Shown piece by piece: positions 7,729-17,200 of a stretch of DNA of 42,936 nt (position 1 is its first letter; each line of letters starts with the position of its first letter). Location: positions 1 through 42,936 of IMG/VR virus record IMGVR_UViG_3300036780_000065; one strand, 5' to 3'. The notes below the pieces were generated by a model. The model searched no databases and was not told the DNA's origin. It saw only the letters and a list, made by a program, of their open reading frames with translations. This DNA is from a virus. The position numbers were made by a program, and so were the translations under genes.

Positions 7729-8078
7729 TGGACTGCGACGGCAAACTCGTCTTTGATTCCGGCCACAAGCCGACGCCGCTCACAAACGCGGAGCGCAACG
7801 ACTTGGCCGCGATCACGAAGCACCCGGGGATGGAGGTGCTCATCGGCAAGATCCTCGAGCAGCACGCGCGGCAGCAGCTCGAGCGCATTCACAAGATCCC
7901 GCTCGATGACGCCGCGCGCGTCACGAAGCTCGACGCTATCTGTTCGGTGGCCCAGGCCATGCGCTTGACCACCGAGATCGCCAAAATGGAGCTCGCTCAC
8001 AACTGGAAAACTCTCGAGGATGCAGAGAACGCCAGGCGTGAGAAAGGCAAGAAAAATGAAAAGGGGAAATCACAATGA
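7728..8078 (+). CDS. Head-region protein of unknown function
   Basis: The 116-residue product is helical and charged, with a Lys-rich tail (RREKGKKNEKGKSQ). No domain recognised. It is translationally coupled to the portal gene (TAATG) and overlaps the next gene by 4 bases, so it is probably a head-assembly helper. A portal- or scaffold-binding role is inferred from position only. Confidence 0.6.
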   Translation: MDCDGKLVFDSGHKPTPLTNAERNDLAAITKHPGMEVLIGKILEQHARQQLERIHKIPLDDAARVTKLDAICSVAQAMRLTTEIAKMELAHNWKTLEDAENARREKGKKNEKGKSQ

Positions 8079-8971
8079 CGGAAGCAACTGCAGCAGAGAT
8101 CGGATTGCGCACGATCGAAGTCAACGGCCAAACTAAATACGCCATCAGCTTTCCGCTGACCGACGAAAACGGCAAAGCACTGCTCGACAAAAACGGCAAA
8201 CCGCGGGTCACGAATCTGATCGGGGACACCGTCGAGGATGTCGTGCGCAAGCAATCGGAATCCATGCTGGAAGTCTCGCGCGCGCTCGAGCGTTCGACCA
8301 AACGCTTTGAGACACTCTCGGGCCGCACGCCGGCGCCGGCCACGCCGCGCGCGGAAATTAAAGCGACGGCGCTTACCGCCGAGGAGTCCGTGCAGGTCGG
8401 CCTCGATGCCCAGGATCCGCGCAAGGCCGCGGCCGCGATCGCGCGTGTGGTAGAGTCGGTCGTCCCGGTGAAGGAAATCACGGCGGAAGTGCAGCGCACT
8501 TCGCAGTCGATCGACCTCGAGCAGCGCAAGCGCATCGCGCGAGAATTCATCGCGCAAAACGCGGACAGCTACTTGCCGGTCGAAGCGAACAACGCGATGC
8601 TCAACGCCTATCTGATCAAGCACGGCCTCGCTTTCACCGTCGATAATCTGGAATTTGCGTCTGCAGCGTGCGCGCCGCAGCTAGCGCGCGCAACGCCGCG
8701 GCCGAACAATGACCCACCGCCGAGTCACCAAAATGATCCGCCCCAAAATGATCCGCCCAACTCGGGAGCTCCTCCCTCCCCACAGCGGAGGACACCTGTA
8801 GGCGGCATTCGCAACTCGCAGGTGTCAGATCGGCCGGGCAGCGGTGACGTGATCCTCACCAAAAAACAGGCGTACGACATGTTGCGGAACGATCGCAAAA
8901 AGTTTGAAACCTGGATGCAGGATCCCGTTAAAAACCAGATCTTGAACCGCGCGCTCGCAAGCCGAGACTAG
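8075..8971 (+). CDS. Putative capsid scaffolding protein
   Basis: The 298-residue, highly charged, mainly helical protein precedes the major capsid gene, where scaffolds are encoded. The N-terminal 50 residues look like a small beta domain (IEVNGQTKYAISFPL). The middle is helical, and about residues 205-250 form a Pro/Asn/Asp-rich linker (NDPPPSHQNDPPQNDPP) before a basic helical C-terminus (KKQAYDMLRNDRKKFETW), reminiscent of the capsid-binding C-terminal helices of scaffolds. No protease motif is seen. Confidence 0.65.
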   Translation: MTEATAAEIGLRTIEVNGQTKYAISFPLTDENGKALLDKNGKPRVTNLIGDTVEDVVRKQSESMLEVSRALERSTKRFETLSGRTPAPATPRAEIKATALTAEESVQVGLDAQDPRKAAAAIARVVESVVPVKEITAEVQRTSQSIDLEQRKRIAREFIAQNADSYLPVEANNAMLNAYLIKHGLAFTVDNLEFASAACAPQLARATPRPNNDPPPSHQNDPPQNDPPNSGAPPSPQRRTPVGGIRNSQVSDRPGSGDVILTKKQAYDMLRNDRKKFETWMQDPVKNQILNRALASRD

Positions 8972-8980
8972 CGAGGCACC

Positions 8981-10012
8981 ATGTCGGCAAATCCATCGGC
9001 GGCAAATGTCGCCAACAACCTGCTGTCGCAGATCGTCCATTACGACGCGAATTTTATTCCGCCGTTGATGGCGAACACCGCAGCCTTCGTGTGGGCGGCA
9101 GAGCAGCGCGAGCAAGCTCTGCACACCGGAGTCAATCGCACGATGTTTACCTACGACCTCATCACCGACACGATTCCCGCGTCGGCCGATGGCGTGATCG
9201 GATCCCCGGAGTATTTCGGCCAGGAATTCGTGAACGCGCAGGTCGCGGAGTACAACGCCTTCGCCAACTGGTCGGCCTTCTCGGCCGCTTCCTCGCTCGA
9301 TCCCAATCAGGCGAAAAGCACCGCGGAGCTGCTGGCCTACCAGCTCGGCATCACGATCAACAACCTGGCTTACACCGGGCTCAACGTCCAATCGAACACC
9401 GATTCGACCGTCGATCAGAACGCCTTGATTTCCGGCTCCTCGTATTTGCTGACGATCAACGTGCTGCGCACGATGAAAAATCAGCTCTTTACGCTGCCGT
9501 GCATGCCGGTGCGAGGCGACAACTACGGCGGGCAAATCCACCCTCTGCTTCTGAATGACATCGCGAACTCGACCACCGTCAACGCCTCGATCGCCGATCT
9601 GTGGAAGTACACCGACATCGAGAAATATTCCGAGGTGGCCGGCGTCACGAATCAGTGGAAGCAGATGGAGATCGGACCCGGCCTCGGCGTCACGTTCGGG
9701 ATTACCCCGTTCGTGCAATCCACGGCGGATCTCTCCGGCAGCTCGACCGGCTACCGGACCTACATGGAGGGGAAATACGGTTTCTTGATGCTCGTGATGC
9801 GGGTTCCCGGCGACACCGAATTTGGCGAAGCCGACTGGAAAACCATCCGCACGAACATCGTCACCGATGCCCCCGGATCGAGCTACGATCCGACGTCCAC
9901 GATTGGTGCATGGGTTGCCACTCGCGCGCACCTGGTGTTCACGCCGCCCCCGTTCACGCAGGGGACCGCGCGTGTGCGCTGGATCGACGCGATCCCGCAG
10001 CTCACCAACTAG
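8981..10012 (+). CDS. Major capsid protein
   Basis: A 343-residue protein in the position (scaffold, capsid, terminator, decoration) and of the size expected for an HK97-fold major capsid protein. It is rich in beta-prone segments, with few Cys/Lys, an N-terminal helical arm (SAANVANNLLSQIVHYDA) and a C-terminal domain with PPPFTQGTARVRWIDA. Resemblance to the N4 gp56-like family is only an impression. An intrinsic terminator follows within 60 bases, as is common behind capsid genes. Confidence 0.8.
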   Translation: MSANPSAANVANNLLSQIVHYDANFIPPLMANTAAFVWAAEQREQALHTGVNRTMFTYDLITDTIPASADGVIGSPEYFGQEFVNAQVAEYNAFANWSAFSAASSLDPNQAKSTAELLAYQLGITINNLAYTGLNVQSNTDSTVDQNALISGSSYLLTINVLRTMKNQLFTLPCMPVRGDNYGGQIHPLLLNDIANSTTVNASIADLWKYTDIEKYSEVAGVTNQWKQMEIGPGLGVTFGITPFVQSTADLSGSSTGYRTYMEGKYGFLMLVMRVPGDTEFGEADWKTIRTNIVTDAPGSSYDPTSTIGAWVATRAHLVFTPPPFTQGTARVRWIDAIPQLTN

Positions 10013-10033
10013 CCCCGAATTGCATGGGCCGAC

Positions 10034-10070
10034 GCCGGCGGCGGTCGGGGGTTTACCGCCGGCACTTTTT
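10034..10070 (+). terminator. Rho-independent terminator after the capsid gene
   Basis: Stem GCCGGCGG (10034-10041) pairs perfectly with CCGCCGGC (10056-10063), followed by AC and TTTTT. It separates the capsid gene from the decoration-type gene, whose Shine-Dalgarno (GGGAGG) begins at the end of the T-run. Partial read-through would set the ratio of capsid to downstream tail transcripts. Confidence 0.75.
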
Positions 10071-10081
10071 GGGAGGCGCAG

Positions 10082-10414
10082 ATGAGTTTATTGAAATCGG
10101 CGAGCGGACTTACCAACGCCGCCGTAGCGGTGAAGGCCGCTCCGGGGAAGGTGTTCGGCTGGTACCTAGACAACACGGAGAATTCGGCCACGACCTTTTT
10201 CCAGTTGTTCAACAAAAAGTCGTCGGACATCACGGTGGGGACCGATGCGCCGCTGTTTTCGCTAGCGGTGCCCGGCGGCGGAGCAGCCAACGTGCTCGGC
10301 CCGGCCTCCGATGCGATCCCCTTCAATGAGGCAATCGCGATCGCGGCTACCACCGGATTTTCAAACGGCAGCGCGCCGGCTGACGCTGTGACCTTCTCGA
10401 TCTTCGGCACCTGA
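10082..10414 (+). CDS. Head decoration / minor structural protein candidate
   Basis: The 110-residue protein (start preceded by GGGAGGCGCAG) is beta-rich, with KVFGWYLDNTEN, TTFFQLFNKKSSDITVG and AIAIAATTGFSNGSAPA. This pattern (G-Y-x2-N ... QLFN ... AATT...GSAPA) recurs in small phage proteins encoded after capsid genes, thought to be decoration or fiber-base proteins. It lies beyond the capsid terminator. The exact role is not known. Confidence 0.6.
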   Translation: MSLLKSASGLTNAAVAVKAAPGKVFGWYLDNTENSATTFFQLFNKKSSDITVGTDAPLFSLAVPGGGAANVLGPASDAIPFNEAIAIAATTGFSNGSAPADAVTFSIFGT

Positions 10415-10417
10415 GAA

Positions 10418-11056
10418 ATGAGCTACCAATTCACCCAGCTCGCGCTCGACACCTTCCACCGTGCGAATGAGAATCCTCTTTCGGACGGCGGAAACTGGAC
10501 CGCGATCGTCGGTGATGCTCCCGCCAAAGTGCTAAGTGACGCTTGCGCGCTGACCGTCACCGCCGATGTGACCTTTTGCGGAGCAATGTTTACCGGGCTC
10601 ACCTGGCCGCTTAACCAGTGGGCGTCCGTGCAGCTCGGAACCCTCAATCTGACTGATTCCGGAACAATGGCAGAGATCTTTTTGCGCGACCAGGTATCCC
10701 TCGGAACCGGCTATACGGGCTATTTTTCGCTGGGGGGCGTGAACGGGACGTTCGCGTATCTTTACTCGAACGTGACATCCCAGGTGCTTTACCAGGCAGC
10801 AGACACATTCGCTAGCGGAGATACGCTCACTTTCGGCGTCATCGGAAATGTTTGGGTCTACTACCATAACGGCGCACTGATCGCGACGGGGACCGACACC
10901 GGGGCGCCGCCGCCGTCCGTACCGGGGGTGGCTGGGTTTGATTTCGCGGCCACCGATTCGCTTAGTAATTTAACAATCGCCAAGTTCGCCGGCGGTTCGA
11001 TGTCCGCAGCAACAGTGAGCCAGGGATCTTTGGAGCTGCTCGGCGTAGGGTTCTGA
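10418..11056 (+). CDS. LamG/concanavalin-like structural protein
   Basis: The 212-residue product starts MSYQFTQLALDTFHRANE and continues with a jelly-roll-like alternation (GNWTAIVGDAPAKVLSDA ... FLRDQVSLGTGYTGYFS ... VWVYYHNGALIATG), the pattern of LamG/concanavalin-A-like modules used for glycan binding or capsid decoration. The ATG lies 3 bases after the upstream stop. It is probably a virion surface protein; the target is unknown. Confidence 0.55.
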   Translation: MSYQFTQLALDTFHRANENPLSDGGNWTAIVGDAPAKVLSDACALTVTADVTFCGAMFTGLTWPLNQWASVQLGTLNLTDSGTMAEIFLRDQVSLGTGYTGYFSLGGVNGTFAYLYSNVTSQVLYQAADTFASGDTLTFGVIGNVWVYYHNGALIATGTDTGAPPPSVPGVAGFDFAATDSLSNLTIAKFAGGSMSAATVSQGSLELLGVGF

Positions 11057-11074
11057 GGGAAAGGAAAACATAAA

Positions 11075-11674
11075 ATGGCCGTCGATCGCCGGGAAGCGAT
11101 GCGCTTCATCAAGGGCGTGCTGAAAAACGGCACCCCGGATTGGATCCGCTTTCCGCAGCACTATAAGGCTCTCGCGGATGAGTGGACGCGCGAGGCGCGG
11201 CAGAATCTCCACGAGGAGTGCTACGACTACAAGGTGCAGGACCAGGACGACCTCGCGGATCCCGCCGGGCGCCGCGTCAACATGATGGCCGCCGCCGTAT
11301 TCATGCGCAAAGCGCGCTCGGCCGGGCTCACCTGTTTCAGCCACGATTCGCAGCTCGCCGATCGCACCGCCTCTTTCTTCGTGCTGATGCCGACCGCGCG
11401 CGGCGGCGAATTCAAGCCCATGTGCTCGATCCAAGTTCCGCTGATGTGGGAATGGTCCCTGCTGCGCATCGACCCGCAAACGAACCTCGCGACAGGTTTT
11501 CGCGACATCGGGTGGCGCAGCGCCGTGCGCGTGATGGTCGAACAGGGCGCGCTCACAGAGAGCAAGGCGCACGAAGTTTTCGGCGAGCCGCGGATCTCGA
11601 TCGTCTCGAGCCGCTACCGCCGCATGTTGTGGGAACACCGTAACCGGAGGAGTAAACACCAAAATGCCGCGTAA
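11075..11674 (+). CDS. Conserved phage protein, unknown function
   Basis: The 199-residue mixed alpha/beta protein starts MAVDRREAMRFIKGVLKNG after a GGGAAAGGA purine tract. It contains FRDIGWRSAVRVMVEQG and a C-terminal helix with many arginines. No domain recognised. It is encoded between decoration and adaptor genes and overlaps the next gene by 11 bases. A non-structural helper or a neck component are both possible. Confidence 0.6.
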   Translation: MAVDRREAMRFIKGVLKNGTPDWIRFPQHYKALADEWTREARQNLHEECYDYKVQDQDDLADPAGRRVNMMAAAVFMRKARSAGLTCFSHDSQLADRTASFFVLMPTARGGEFKPMCSIQVPLMWEWSLLRIDPQTNLATGFRDIGWRSAVRVMVEQGALTESKAHEVFGEPRISIVSSRYRRMLWEHRNRRSKHQNAA

Positions 11675-12206
11675 AATGACTAGCAACAAACGCAGTAGAA
11701 ATCCCAATGATCCGATGGAAGTCCTCGCGCGCATCGCGCTGCAGGAACAGGCCGACAAAATCGCGGAGAAGCAAGCGAAGGCCAGCGCCCGGCAGCGCGC
11801 GCTCGATGAAATAAAAAAGGCAGACGCCAACGAAACGGATCGCCGCAGGCGGGCGCAGTCCCGTTGCGATCACCTGCTCGGATCGCACAAAGTGGGAGTA
11901 AAACCGCGCGAGCCGAAATGCGGGCTGCACAAGGACTACCTCTCGGATAAAAGCGTCCGCGTCTACTGCTGCAAATGTCGTTTCGAGTGGCGCCCTGGCG
12001 ATCGTCGCGATTTCATCCTGCGCCGTACCGGGCGGGGCCTCGTGAAGCAGCCGAATCCGACGAAAAAAAGTTGGGTGGACATCAACCGCTTTTTCTACGA
12101 ATTCGAGAACTCCGCGGATCTGACGAGCAAAGCCTTCCGCCTCGAGCGCGTCGAGCCCGAGACAATCGAATCCGAAGAAGCGCGGATCCTCGCGGATACT
12201 GCCTAG
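11664..12206 (+). CDS. Zinc-ribbon protein, unknown function
   Basis: The 180-residue protein has a charged helical N-terminus (about 1-65, likely coiled coil, EQADKIAEKQAKASARQRAL). Then come RCDHLLGS, CGLHKDY and VYCCKCRFEWRPGDRRDF, giving a four-ligand zinc ribbon of C-x2-H ... C-x2-C type. A basic region and an acidic tail follow. It overlaps the upstream gene by 11 bases. A nucleic-acid-binding or assembly role is possible but unproven. Confidence 0.55.
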   Translation: MPRKMTSNKRSRNPNDPMEVLARIALQEQADKIAEKQAKASARQRALDEIKKADANETDRRRRAQSRCDHLLGSHKVGVKPREPKCGLHKDYLSDKSVRVYCCKCRFEWRPGDRRDFILRRTGRGLVKQPNPTKKSWVDINRFFYEFENSADLTSKAFRLERVEPETIESEEARILADTA

Positions 12207-12215
12207 AGGTGAGCC

Positions 12216-13364
12216 GTGGCGATCGTCTCGAGCCAGAGCACTTACACGCTGCAGAACGTCTACGATGACCTGGTCGCCAAAGGCGATCTCGATCCGGGGT
12301 GGGACGAAGCCGGCTTTACCGTTCGTCCCATCATCAACATCGCAAACAAAACCTTCGAGCAGCTCTGCGGCGGCGAGGGCAAATTCCCGTGGAAGTGGAA
12401 CCAGTACATCCTCCCCACTTTTATTTGGAATTCCTGGCAGCAGGACTACGCGCTGATCGGCAACAGTAACGGGCAGAACCCCGGCCGCGGCGGCGCCTAC
12501 AACGCGGGCCCGAGCTGCACGAATCTTGGGTGGCTGCAGGAAGGCATCGCGATCGACATCAACAATCCCGCGATGCCGAAGCCCTGGTCCTGGGTGAAGG
12601 TGATCCGCAACCAGAGTCGATCGACCGGCGCCTATATTTCCAACTCCGCTTTTGTCCAGCCGCTTTGCGGTGTCTGCGCGATCCCGAACAATCAGCTCTA
12701 CTACGGAGCTTTCGGCGCGGCGCAGGCCGGCAATCAAACCTGGGGAAATAATCCGCAGCCCGGCCAGGTGATTACCAATCCACTCGCGCAAGGCGCCGCG
12801 ATGCCCTCGAATCCGATCCTGCAAATTCAGGACGCCAACGGCAACCTGCTCGTGCTCACGCAATACGGAACGATGGGTTCAACCGCTCCCGTTGCTCCGG
12901 CAAATTCTCTCGCGGGCGTACAAGCCACCCCGGGGACGGGCGACACAACGATTTGGACGGTCGCCGATCCGTACGGATGGGGGATCCGTGTCGCGCCGAC
13001 GCCAAGCCAAACCGGTACGGTGTGGCAAATTACTTTGCTCGGCCAGCTCAAGCCGGCGATCTTCTCGGCTTCCGGAGGGCTTTCCGCGCAGACTCTTTTC
13101 CCGCTCACCGATGACTATTACCAGCGCTTTCTCGACGGCGCGACGGCCGAATGCTATCGCTACAGCCCGAACCTCAAGACGCGCAATCAGTACGGGCCGG
13201 CGCTGCGCGCCTGGATGGAGTCGCTCGCGGCTTTGCGCCAGGGATCCGATCGCGAGCTCGAGAATTACAAAATCAAGCCGAGCCGCTCGATCATCGGCGC
13301 CGGCGGGCAGGGGCAGGGCGGAAACCTCGGGCCATTCTGGCCTTTTGGTTATCCGGTTTCTTAG
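12216..13364 (+). CDS. Putative head-tail adaptor / neck protein
   Basis: GTG start at 12216, close to the upstream stop. The 382-residue product has a helical N-terminus (YTLQNVYDDLVAKGDLDPGW), a long Gly/Asn/Pro-rich beta region, and a helical C-terminal part (YYQRFLDGATAECYRYSP; ALRAWMESLAALRQGSDREL). It sits between head and tail-tube genes, where podoviruses encode adaptor or head-completion proteins. The assignment is positional. Confidence 0.5.
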   Translation: MAIVSSQSTYTLQNVYDDLVAKGDLDPGWDEAGFTVRPIINIANKTFEQLCGGEGKFPWKWNQYILPTFIWNSWQQDYALIGNSNGQNPGRGGAYNAGPSCTNLGWLQEGIAIDINNPAMPKPWSWVKVIRNQSRSTGAYISNSAFVQPLCGVCAIPNNQLYYGAFGAAQAGNQTWGNNPQPGQVITNPLAQGAAMPSNPILQIQDANGNLLVLTQYGTMGSTAPVAPANSLAGVQATPGTGDTTIWTVADPYGWGIRVAPTPSQTGTVWQITLLGQLKPAIFSASGGLSAQTLFPLTDDYYQRFLDGATAECYRYSPNLKTRNQYGPALRAWMESLAALRQGSDRELENYKIKPSRSIIGAGGQGQGGNLGPFWPFGYPVS

Positions 13365-13467
13365 CGTTTTGGGAGCCGATGGGGTGTAGAGACAGCAGGA
13401 TTTTTTCGCATGGTGATTCAAGCTATCAAAAAATGCGTTCTAACGATAGCCAGGAAGGGCGAATTTA

Positions 13468-14208
13468 ATGTCCTACAGCGTCAATCAGTCGATCGCATGG
13501 GCGCAGTCGGTGATGGCGACGTACATCCCGCTCACCGCGCAAACCGGAAGCGAGCCGGCGCTCACGATCGCGAACATGGTTCTCGCCTTCGTGCTCGCGC
13601 CGCCCTTTAGCTGGCCGACGAACCGCGCGGAGTACAGCGGCGCCGCGCTGAACATGACCGCCGGCAGCCAGGACTACACTTTGCCGATCACGAGCTTTGG
13701 TTTCCTCGAGACGGTGACGCTCACCAATCCCACCGGCGGAAAGTCTTTCATTGTGAAAAATATTTACAATTCGATGGCGCTCGGCACGAGCACAGAGCAA
13801 ACCGCGCGTCCCTCGGCGTGCTCGGTGAAGGCCATCATCCCCGGCACGAGCGTTTCGCTGCGCTTCCTTTCGGCTCCGGATCTCGCCTACACCGGCACCG
13901 CGACCTATCAGCTCGCGCCGAATTTCTTCTCGGCCACAACGCAGGACTGGTTCACGCAGGGCAACATCCCGCAGCAGCAGATGCACATGTATAACAATCT
14001 CTTCCTCGCGGAGTGCTTTCAAACCAACGGGGATCCGGAAGCTGCAGGGATGTACCGGCGCCGCGGAATGGCCGCGCTGCTCGCAACGGCCGAGGGACTC
14101 ACCGAAGCGCAGAAAAACCTCATCGTCGCGCAAGCGATGTACGCGGATCTGCAGACCATCGCGATGAACTTGCGCGCGCAAATGGCCGGCCAGGCGAGAG
14201 CCGTCTAA
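13468..14208 (+). CDS. Tail tubular protein A-like (T7 gp11 type)
   Basis: The 246-residue protein follows AGGAAGGG with good spacing. Layout matches T7-type tail tubular protein A: N-terminal helices (NQSIAWAQSVMATYIPL), a beta domain beginning with DYTLPI, a central RFLSAPDLAYTGTATYQLA, and a C-terminal helical bundle (LFLAECFQTNGDPEAAGMYR). Its stop overlaps the start of the large next gene (TAATG), the usual A-B order. It probably links the portal/adaptor to the tail nozzle. Confidence 0.6.
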   Translation: MSYSVNQSIAWAQSVMATYIPLTAQTGSEPALTIANMVLAFVLAPPFSWPTNRAEYSGAALNMTAGSQDYTLPITSFGFLETVTLTNPTGGKSFIVKNIYNSMALGTSTEQTARPSACSVKAIIPGTSVSLRFLSAPDLAYTGTATYQLAPNFFSATTQDWFTQGNIPQQQMHMYNNLFLAECFQTNGDPEAAGMYRRRGMAALLATAEGLTEAQKNLIVAQAMYADLQTIAMNLRAQMAGQARAV

Positions 14209-17200
14209 TGGCCGATCGCCTGAGCGACGCCGGGGCGCAGCTCCCCAAAGCTCCGAAATACGCGCCGATTTTTGTCGCCGCTTCTCTCACCGGCCTCTAT
14301 TCGCAACGCAATGTTTTCCACGATCCCTCGAACGTCGTAACCCAACGCTTCTACGGTGGCCGTCCGGACGCGCTCTACAACGGGCTGAACGTCGAGCTCA
14401 CAAACGATCTGACGATCGCGCGCCGGCCGGGCAACACCGCTCTCACCGCGAATTACACACACGTCCCGCTCGACGCTTTCCAGTGGGAGACGGACTCGGG
14501 CGAGATCCTCGTGATGATCGACACCGCCGGCTTTCTCTATCAGGAGCCATTCACCGGCGCCGCGGCGACACTGATTTTTACCAAGAGCGCGGCCGCCGGC
14601 CGCGGCTACTTCGTCGCTTCGGGCAACGTGCTTTATTACGGCGACGGCGTCGATCTCATCAAGTACACCCCGGGCAATCCGAATGGCCTGGTGTGGAATT
14701 GGGGCATCGCCGCGCCGACGATCGCACCGACCGTGACGCCGATCGCCTCCGGAGCAGCGGCGGTTGCGTGGGCGGCCAGCACGGTTTTCTCGACGATGGG
14801 TTTCCTTGTCGATCCCAACTCGAACGTGCAGCAGCTCTACAGCGTCAACGCCAATCCCGCGAATGTGAACGCGACGCAGATCGGGCTCTCCGGCAACGGA
14901 GCTCCTCTTTTCACTCTGACGACTGGCGGGACGACTTCGGATGGCGGAGTGACCTGGACCTGCCAGGGGCAAATAATCGCGTGGACCGCAAATACGCTGA
15001 TGCCTTCGGGCCAGCCGATTTACGATCCGACGACGAATTGCATTTTCGTCGAATCCCATTCGACCTCGAGGATGACTGGCTCGACGCGGCCGGCATTCAA
15101 TCAAACCCTGGGACTTTCCGGCGCGCGCATCGACGACACCGCGACATCCAATAACGCGCGGTGGGAATGTCTCGGGCAAGTGAACGTCTCACCCACCGCG
15201 GTAAAGACTTGGACGAAAAACACCGCGTTCAATCAGTACACGCAGCCAAGCGGCGGCACCGATCCATCGAACGTCAATTCCGCCATCGTCTTTCCGCTGA
15301 TTCCGAGCGCGACGGTTCTCGCCGGCACCCAGCCCACTTATCTTTTGGGCGCGACGACAGCGGGCACGACCGCCAACACAAATTACACCCCGTGGACCGG
15401 AGTCACCTCGCAGACTGCCGGGCAGATCACTTCGCCCGATGGTCAACTCGCGTGGCTGTGCCTGGGACCGGCCGCCTGGGTCGCGAGCACGCAATATTTC
15501 TCTTGGACTTACGGCACCGCGCTTTTCTCCGCGATTAAGGACTCGAACGGCAACATGCAGGTTTGCACCGTCGCGGGACAAAGCGGCAGCGGAGCTGCTC
15601 CGACCTGGCAGACGGCCTATGGCGCGATCACCCAGGACAACACGGTTTCGTGGACCTGCGTCGGCAACGCGATGAGTTGGGCTGCTGCGACGAATTGGTT
15701 TCTGCCGGCGGCCGGTTTCGCGCCGCCCCTTGCGAATCAGCCCTACGGTGGCGCGCAGGTGATCGGATCCGCCTTCGTGCAATCGGTCATCGCAAGCGGA
15801 CTCTCCGGAGGATCCGCGCCGAGCTGGTCGGTGACGGTCGGGACGACGACGACGGACAACGGCATCACTTGGCGCACGGCCAGTGCCTACTCCGCGCGCA
15901 GCATCACTTGGACCGCGAGCCACGTCTACGCTTTTTCCTACAAATGCCGCGAGGCGACGGATCCGTACGTGACGACCTCGCTTCTCACTTTCGGTTCGCT
16001 CAACACGCAGCAGGCCGTGAACATCCTAGGAAACATCCCGGGCCTCGTGTCTCCGATCGGAGCCTACCTCGGCGGAGGAACCGGAGCGATTTCGACCTCA
16101 TCGCCCGTTTTTACGCTCTCCTCGCCAAATACCGCGGGCGCCGTGAATCTGGTTCAAGGACTCGGCTCGACGGATCCGCAGGTGGATACGATCGTGATCT
16201 GGCGCGACGCGGACGGCGGCGGATCGAGCAACATGTTCGAGCTCGTCGAGATCCCGGCGCCGAAGCCGATCGCGGGCGTCGCGCAGCCCTGGAATTTCAA
16301 CGATTATTTGCCGGATATTCCGGCGACTGTTTCGGGGATCAACTTCCCGGGCCTCGACATCCTTGCGCCGGCGCCGATCGACGATGTGAACAATCCGCCG
16401 CCGGCGGGCTTCCTGCCGCTCTGCGATCAGCTCCACTTTTCGCGCATTTGGGGCGCCGTGGGGAACACCGTGTTTTTCAGCGGCGGTCCGGACGTGGGTG
16501 TAGGAAACCCGAACGAAGCGTTTAATCCGGCCGATGACTTTCCCTTCAAATCGACCGTGATCGCCTGCATGCACTCGCCAGCCGGGCTGATCTGCCCGAC
16601 GACGACGGATTTCGAGTGCATCTACGGCGGCCCGAGCACCTCGAGCTTTTTCTCGCAGAACATGCTCAAGGGCATCGGCCTGGCAAATTACAGCGCGTGG
16701 GATCGCATCGGCGGAGAGATCTATTTCCTCTCTCCGGACATGCAATTCTGGTCGCTCAATCCCGCGGTGCAGCTCGCGCGCGTGGGCTTCCCGATCGCGA
16801 ATCTGCTTTCGGATATGGCGATCTTCGGGACGCCTGGCCTCGCGACGGTGACGGCCTATGAGAACGGAACCGACAACGCGATTTTCGTCGGCGATGGAAA
16901 CGAGGGATGGTTCCGCTACAACCCACACCAGGTGGGCGCCGACATCAGCGGCGAAAACGCGGCCTGCTGGTCGCCGCAGGCGGAAATCGCCGGCGGATGC
17001 CAGATGCTCAAGGCGGTTGTGCTCCCGCCGCTCGCCCCGGGCGATCCGCTTCTGCAATCTCTCATCATCGGCTCGAACACGACGGGCAAACCGATCCTTG
17101 GGCGAAACCAGTCGGCGTCGAATTCTTACTCGGATAATGGGACCGCGTATCACGCCTGGTTCGACATCGGCGCAATCACGATGGTTTTCCCTGGGCAGCG

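Noticed and set aside
11553-12863. 436-codon minus-strand frame
   Set aside because: Covers three coupled plus-strand genes and has no start context or motif.
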